Assembly: GCA_963785815.1 (NCBI GenBank)
Contig: CAWAWN010000003.1
Coordinates: 620,001-684,000, forward strand
Reading direction: 5' to 3'
Source of the DNA: UBA4742 sp963785815
GTDB lineage: Bacteria > Actinomycetota > Acidimicrobiia > Acidimicrobiales > Acidimicrobilacustridaceae
DNA length: 64,000 nucleotides
Every line of letters begins with the position of its first letter. The first letter of the stretch is position 1. Shown here piece by piece: positions 61,262 through 64,000 of the stretch. The notes beneath the pieces are model-generated. The model saw only the letters and a list, made by a program, of their open reading frames with translations. It was not told where the DNA came from and did no database searches. The translations under genes and the position numbers were made by a program.

Positions 61262-62449
61262 ATGTCCGGGAGCCGCGTCGCCATCGCCGGGTGCACCGGC
61301 TCCATCGGCACCCAGACGCTCGATGTCCTGGCCGCCGAGCCCGACCGCTACGAGCTCACCGCCGTAGGTGCCAGCGGCCAACGGGTCGAGCCCCTGGTCG
61401 AGCTGGTCCGCTCCAGCCGGCCCAAGGTGGTGGCCCTCGACACCGACGAGCACGCGGCTGAGATCGCCGGGCTGCTCCCCGAGTGCGAGGTGCGGGCCGG
61501 AACCGGCGCCCTGGCCAGCCTGGCCACCGAGGCCGACGTGGTGGTCAACGGGGTGGTGGGCTTCGCCGGCCTGTCGGTGACCCTGGCCACGCTCGAGGCC
61601 GGCCGCCGTCTGGCCCTGGCCAACAAGGAGTCGCTCATCGCGGCCGGGCCCCTGGTGCAGGCGGCTCGCCGCACCCCTGGGGCCGAGCTGGTGCCGGTGG
61701 ACAGCGAGCACGGCGCCATCCACCAGTGCCTGCGGGCCAACGACAACCCGGCCCGGGTGGCCGAGCTGGTGGTCACGGCCAGCGGCGGGCCGTTTCGGGG
61801 GCGCACCGCCGCCGAGCTGGCCCAGGTGACCGTGGCGGACGCACTGGCCCATCCGACCTGGTCGATGGGGCCCAAGATCACCGTCGACTCGTCCACCCTC
61901 ATGAACAAGGGTCTCGAGGTGATCGAGGCGCACGAGCTGTTCGGCCAGCCGGCGGGTGACGATGGCGTGGGCATCGGGTTCGACCAGATCCGGGTGGTCG
62001 TCCACCCCCAGTCGATCGTGCACTCGATGGTGACCTACGCCGACGGCTCGACCATCGCCCAGCTGTCGCGCCCCGACATGCGCCTGCCCATCGGCTACGC
62101 CCTGGCCTTCCCTGACCGCTCCGCCACCCCCTTCGGCGCCATCGACTGGGCCGAGCTGGGCCGCCTCGACTTCGAACCCCCCGACCTCGACACCTTCGCC
62201 TGCCTGCCGTTGGCCTACGCCGCCGGTCGCGCCGGGGGCACCACCCCGGCCTGGCTCAACGCGGCCAACGAGGCCGCGGTGGCCGCCTTCCTCGACGGCC
62301 GCATCCGCTGGAACCAGATCGCCCCGGTCCTGGCCGAGGTGCTCGACCTCCATGACGGCACCCCGGCGAACGATGTTCCCACCGTGGTCGACGTCGACCA
62401 CCGCGCTCGCGCCGCCACCTGGCGCGTCATCGAGAGGATCTCTTCGTGA
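61262..62449 (+). CDS. dxr: 1-deoxy-D-xylulose-5-phosphate reductoisomerase
   Basis: The protein has 395 residues. It makes 2-C-methylerythritol 4-phosphate in the MEP isoprenoid pathway. The NADPH fold VAIAGCTGSIGTQTLDVL, LALANKESLIAAG, the metal-site VPVDSEHGAIHQCL, TASGGPFRG, GPKITVDSSTLMNKGLEVIE and HPQSIVHSMV are intact. It has its own leaderless promoter box after a terminator. The rseP start overlaps its stop (GTGA). Confidence 0.97.
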   Translation: MSGSRVAIAGCTGSIGTQTLDVLAAEPDRYELTAVGASGQRVEPLVELVRSSRPKVVALDTDEHAAEIAGLLPECEVRAGTGALASLATEADVVVNGVVGFAGLSVTLATLEAGRRLALANKESLIAAGPLVQAARRTPGAELVPVDSEHGAIHQCLRANDNPARVAELVVTASGGPFRGRTAAELAQVTVADALAHPTWSMGPKITVDSSTLMNKGLEVIEAHELFGQPAGDDGVGIGFDQIRVVVHPQSIVHSMVTYADGSTIAQLSRPDMRLPIGYALAFPDRSATPFGAIDWAELGRLDFEPPDLDTFACLPLAYAAGRAGGTTPAWLNAANEAAVAAFLDGRIRWNQIAPVLAEVLDLHDGTPANDVPTVVDVDHRARAATWRVIERISS

Positions 62450-63993
62450 CCGATCTCGTCGACCCCGCCCCCCCGCCACCTGCGGAAGCGGCACCCGACC
62501 CGCTTCCGCAGCAGTCGCGTCTGCTGCCGGCGCTGGGGTTCGTCCTGCTGGTGGCCGTGATCGTCCGCTTCTTCGGCTGGTGGGGGCTCCTGGTGGTGGC
62601 CGGCCTGCTGGTGTCGATCGTGCTCCACGAGTTCGGCCACTACCTGACGGCCAAGCAGGCTGGCATGAAGGTCACCGAGTTCTTCATCGGCTTCGGACCC
62701 AAGCTGTTCTCCTTCACCCGGGGTGAGACCGAGTACGGCGTCAAGCCTCTGCCGCTGGGCGCCTACGTCCGCATCATCGGCATGAACGACCTCGAGGACG
62801 TGGAGCCCGGCGACGAAGGCCGCACCTACCGCGAGAAGAGCTACTGGGCCCGGCTCCGCGTCGTGCTGGCCGGCCCGGCCACCAACCTGATCATCGCCTT
62901 CGTCCTGCTGGTGGTGGTGGCCATGGCCTTCGGCCAGTCCGGCAACTCCGACTGGAAGGTGGCGTCGGTGGTCAAGGGCTCCGGGGCGGCGGTGGCCGGG
63001 GTGCGCACGGGCGACCACCTGATCAGCATCGACGGCCAGCCCATCGACTCGTTCGACACCGCGGTGGCCAAGACCGTGCAGCACGAGGCGGGCCACCCCG
63101 TCAGCCTGGTGGTCGAACGTGCCGGGCAGCGCCAGACGCTCACCCCGACCATCGGGTGGGACCTGACCAACGACGGGGCCGCCCCGTTGAGCCCGCTGAT
63201 CCAAGGTGACCAGGTCAAGTCGGTCGACGGAGCCGCCATCCAGGACTACGGCCAGTTGCGCACGAAGTTGGCCGACGCGGCCAAGGGCAACGCCAAGCTG
63301 GTCTTCCAGCGCAACGGCAACATCTATTCGACCAGCGTGCCGGTTCCGGTGGACCTGCCAGCGGACGGCGGACACGGGTTCCTGGGCGTCGCCGCCAGCC
63401 CCCGTCACGAGCAGCTGGGGCCCGTGAGCGCGGTGACCACCTCGGTGGGCACCTTCGGCTCCATCGTGAGCGGGTCGGTCAGCTCGCTGGGCCACTTCTT
63501 CTCACCCTCGGGGCTGTCCACCTACACCCGCTACGTGCTGACCAACAAGGCCCCGACCACCCCAGGCTCGACGAACCTCAACCCCGCACCCATCGTGCCG
63601 ATCTCCCGCAACGAACCGCCTCCCACGGCTGATCCCTCGGTGGCCATGGCCTCGCCCGCCAACAACCGGCTGATGTCGGTGTTCGGCGTGCTGCGCCTGG
63701 GCTCCCAGGCCGCCGGGGCCGGCGGCCTGGCCGCGGTGCTGATGCTGCTGGCGCTCATCAACGTCTTCCTGGGCATGATCAACCTCGTGCCCCTGCCACC
63801 CTTCGACGGGGGTCACGCGGCGGTGGCCACCTACGAGGCCATCCGCGAGCGGCTCAGCGGCCGGCCCTACCGGGCCGACATGGCCAAGCTCATCCCCGTG
63901 ACCTACGCGGTGCTGGTGATCATGGGCTTCATCTTCCTGAGCACCACCTACCTGGACGTGCTGCACCCGATCCAGAACCCGTACGGCAAGTGA
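62446..63993 (+). CDS. rseP: Site-2 metalloprotease RseP family (M50)
   Basis: The protein has 515 residues from the GTG at 62446. The zinc-protease motif HEFGH is at residues 61-65 in the second TM helix, and the third ligand is in LVPLPPFDGGHAAV near the end. Two PDZ-like domains lie between (KGSGAAVAGVRTGDHLISID and SPLIQGDQVKSVDGAAIQDY). A Pro-rich tail precedes TM1. It cleaves membrane proteins such as anti-sigma factors within the bilayer. dxr-rseP is a widespread pairing. The gene is complete, ending 7 bp before the window end. Confidence 0.94.
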   Translation: MTDLVDPAPPPPAEAAPDPLPQQSRLLPALGFVLLVAVIVRFFGWWGLLVVAGLLVSIVLHEFGHYLTAKQAGMKVTEFFIGFGPKLFSFTRGETEYGVKPLPLGAYVRIIGMNDLEDVEPGDEGRTYREKSYWARLRVVLAGPATNLIIAFVLLVVVAMAFGQSGNSDWKVASVVKGSGAAVAGVRTGDHLISIDGQPIDSFDTAVAKTVQHEAGHPVSLVVERAGQRQTLTPTIGWDLTNDGAAPLSPLIQGDQVKSVDGAAIQDYGQLRTKLADAAKGNAKLVFQRNGNIYSTSVPVPVDLPADGGHGFLGVAASPRHEQLGPVSAVTTSVGTFGSIVSGSVSSLGHFFSPSGLSTYTRYVLTNKAPTTPGSTNLNPAPIVPISRNEPPPTADPSVAMASPANNRLMSVFGVLRLGSQAAGAGGLAAVLMLLALINVFLGMINLVPLPPFDGGHAAVATYEAIRERLSGRPYRADMAKLIPVTYAVLVIMGFIFLSTTYLDVLHPIQNPYGK

Positions 63994-64000
63994 CTCGACG

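Overview
The window is 64 kb of very GC-rich bacterial chromosome. It carries almost only core genes and no rRNA, tRNA, prophage, insertion sequence or CRISPR array that I can see. Several signs point to an actinobacterium. These are the GTP-dependent PEP carboxykinase, a WhiG/FliA-type sigma factor beside dprA, xer and rpsB, a SepIVA-like coiled-coil gene beside yceD, many GTG/TTG starts, and promoters that place a TANNNT hexamer 6-9 nt before the start codon. Gene order and the mix of families suggest class Acidimicrobiia. That placement is inference, because no rRNA is present to confirm it.

Layout. 1-8.1 kb is accessory metabolism: a truncated PIG-L deacetylase, a histidine phosphatase, an iron-containing alcohol dehydrogenase, an FAD-dependent phytoene-desaturase-like oxidoreductase, a DUF393/HTTM membrane fusion, a pirin and a VOC protein. 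8.2-10.7 kb is a minus-strand operon of marR and a DrrAB-like ABC exporter. 10.8-18.3 kb holds a large PAP2/kinase-like/flippase fusion, a ferritin-like protein, an Lrp-type ligand-binding domain protein, Hsp20, pckG and rpmB. 18.4-23.6 kb holds a FakA-like kinase, recG and an AlkB-like oxygenase candidate. 23.6-25.3 kb is a membrane glycosyltransferase-like gene. 25.4-36.0 kb is a core block: rsmD, coaD, sepIVA-like, yceD, rpmF, plsX, acpP, rnc, fpg, smc. 36.2-42.5 kb is a MoxR/DUF58/VWA operon, a two-component system and an HtrA-like protease. 42.6-48.7 kb is the SRP and ribosome block: ftsY, ffh, rpsP, khpA, rimM, trmD, rplS, yraN. 49.9-54.3 kb holds comM, dprA, xer and whiG. 54.4-64 kb holds a degenerate M23/lipase fusion, then rpsB, tsf, pyrH, frr, cdsA, dxr and rseP.

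Two things stand out. First, a dispersed ~99 bp intergenic repeat lies just after gene ends. It has five full copies (14.7, 27.9, 28.0, 32.4 and 36.1 kb) and at least three fragments. Comparing the copies shows paired, compensatory base changes in small hairpins, which suggests a selected secondary structure, and at two convergent gene pairs it forms head-to-head arrangements. This is the best candidate here for something undescribed. Second, seven genes are each split by a single-base frameshift (the PLDc_N-like gene, marR, recG, the glycosyltransferase-like gene, ftsY, trmD and comM), and htrA may be an eighth. Because normally essential genes are among them, residual indel errors in the sequence are the most likely cause.
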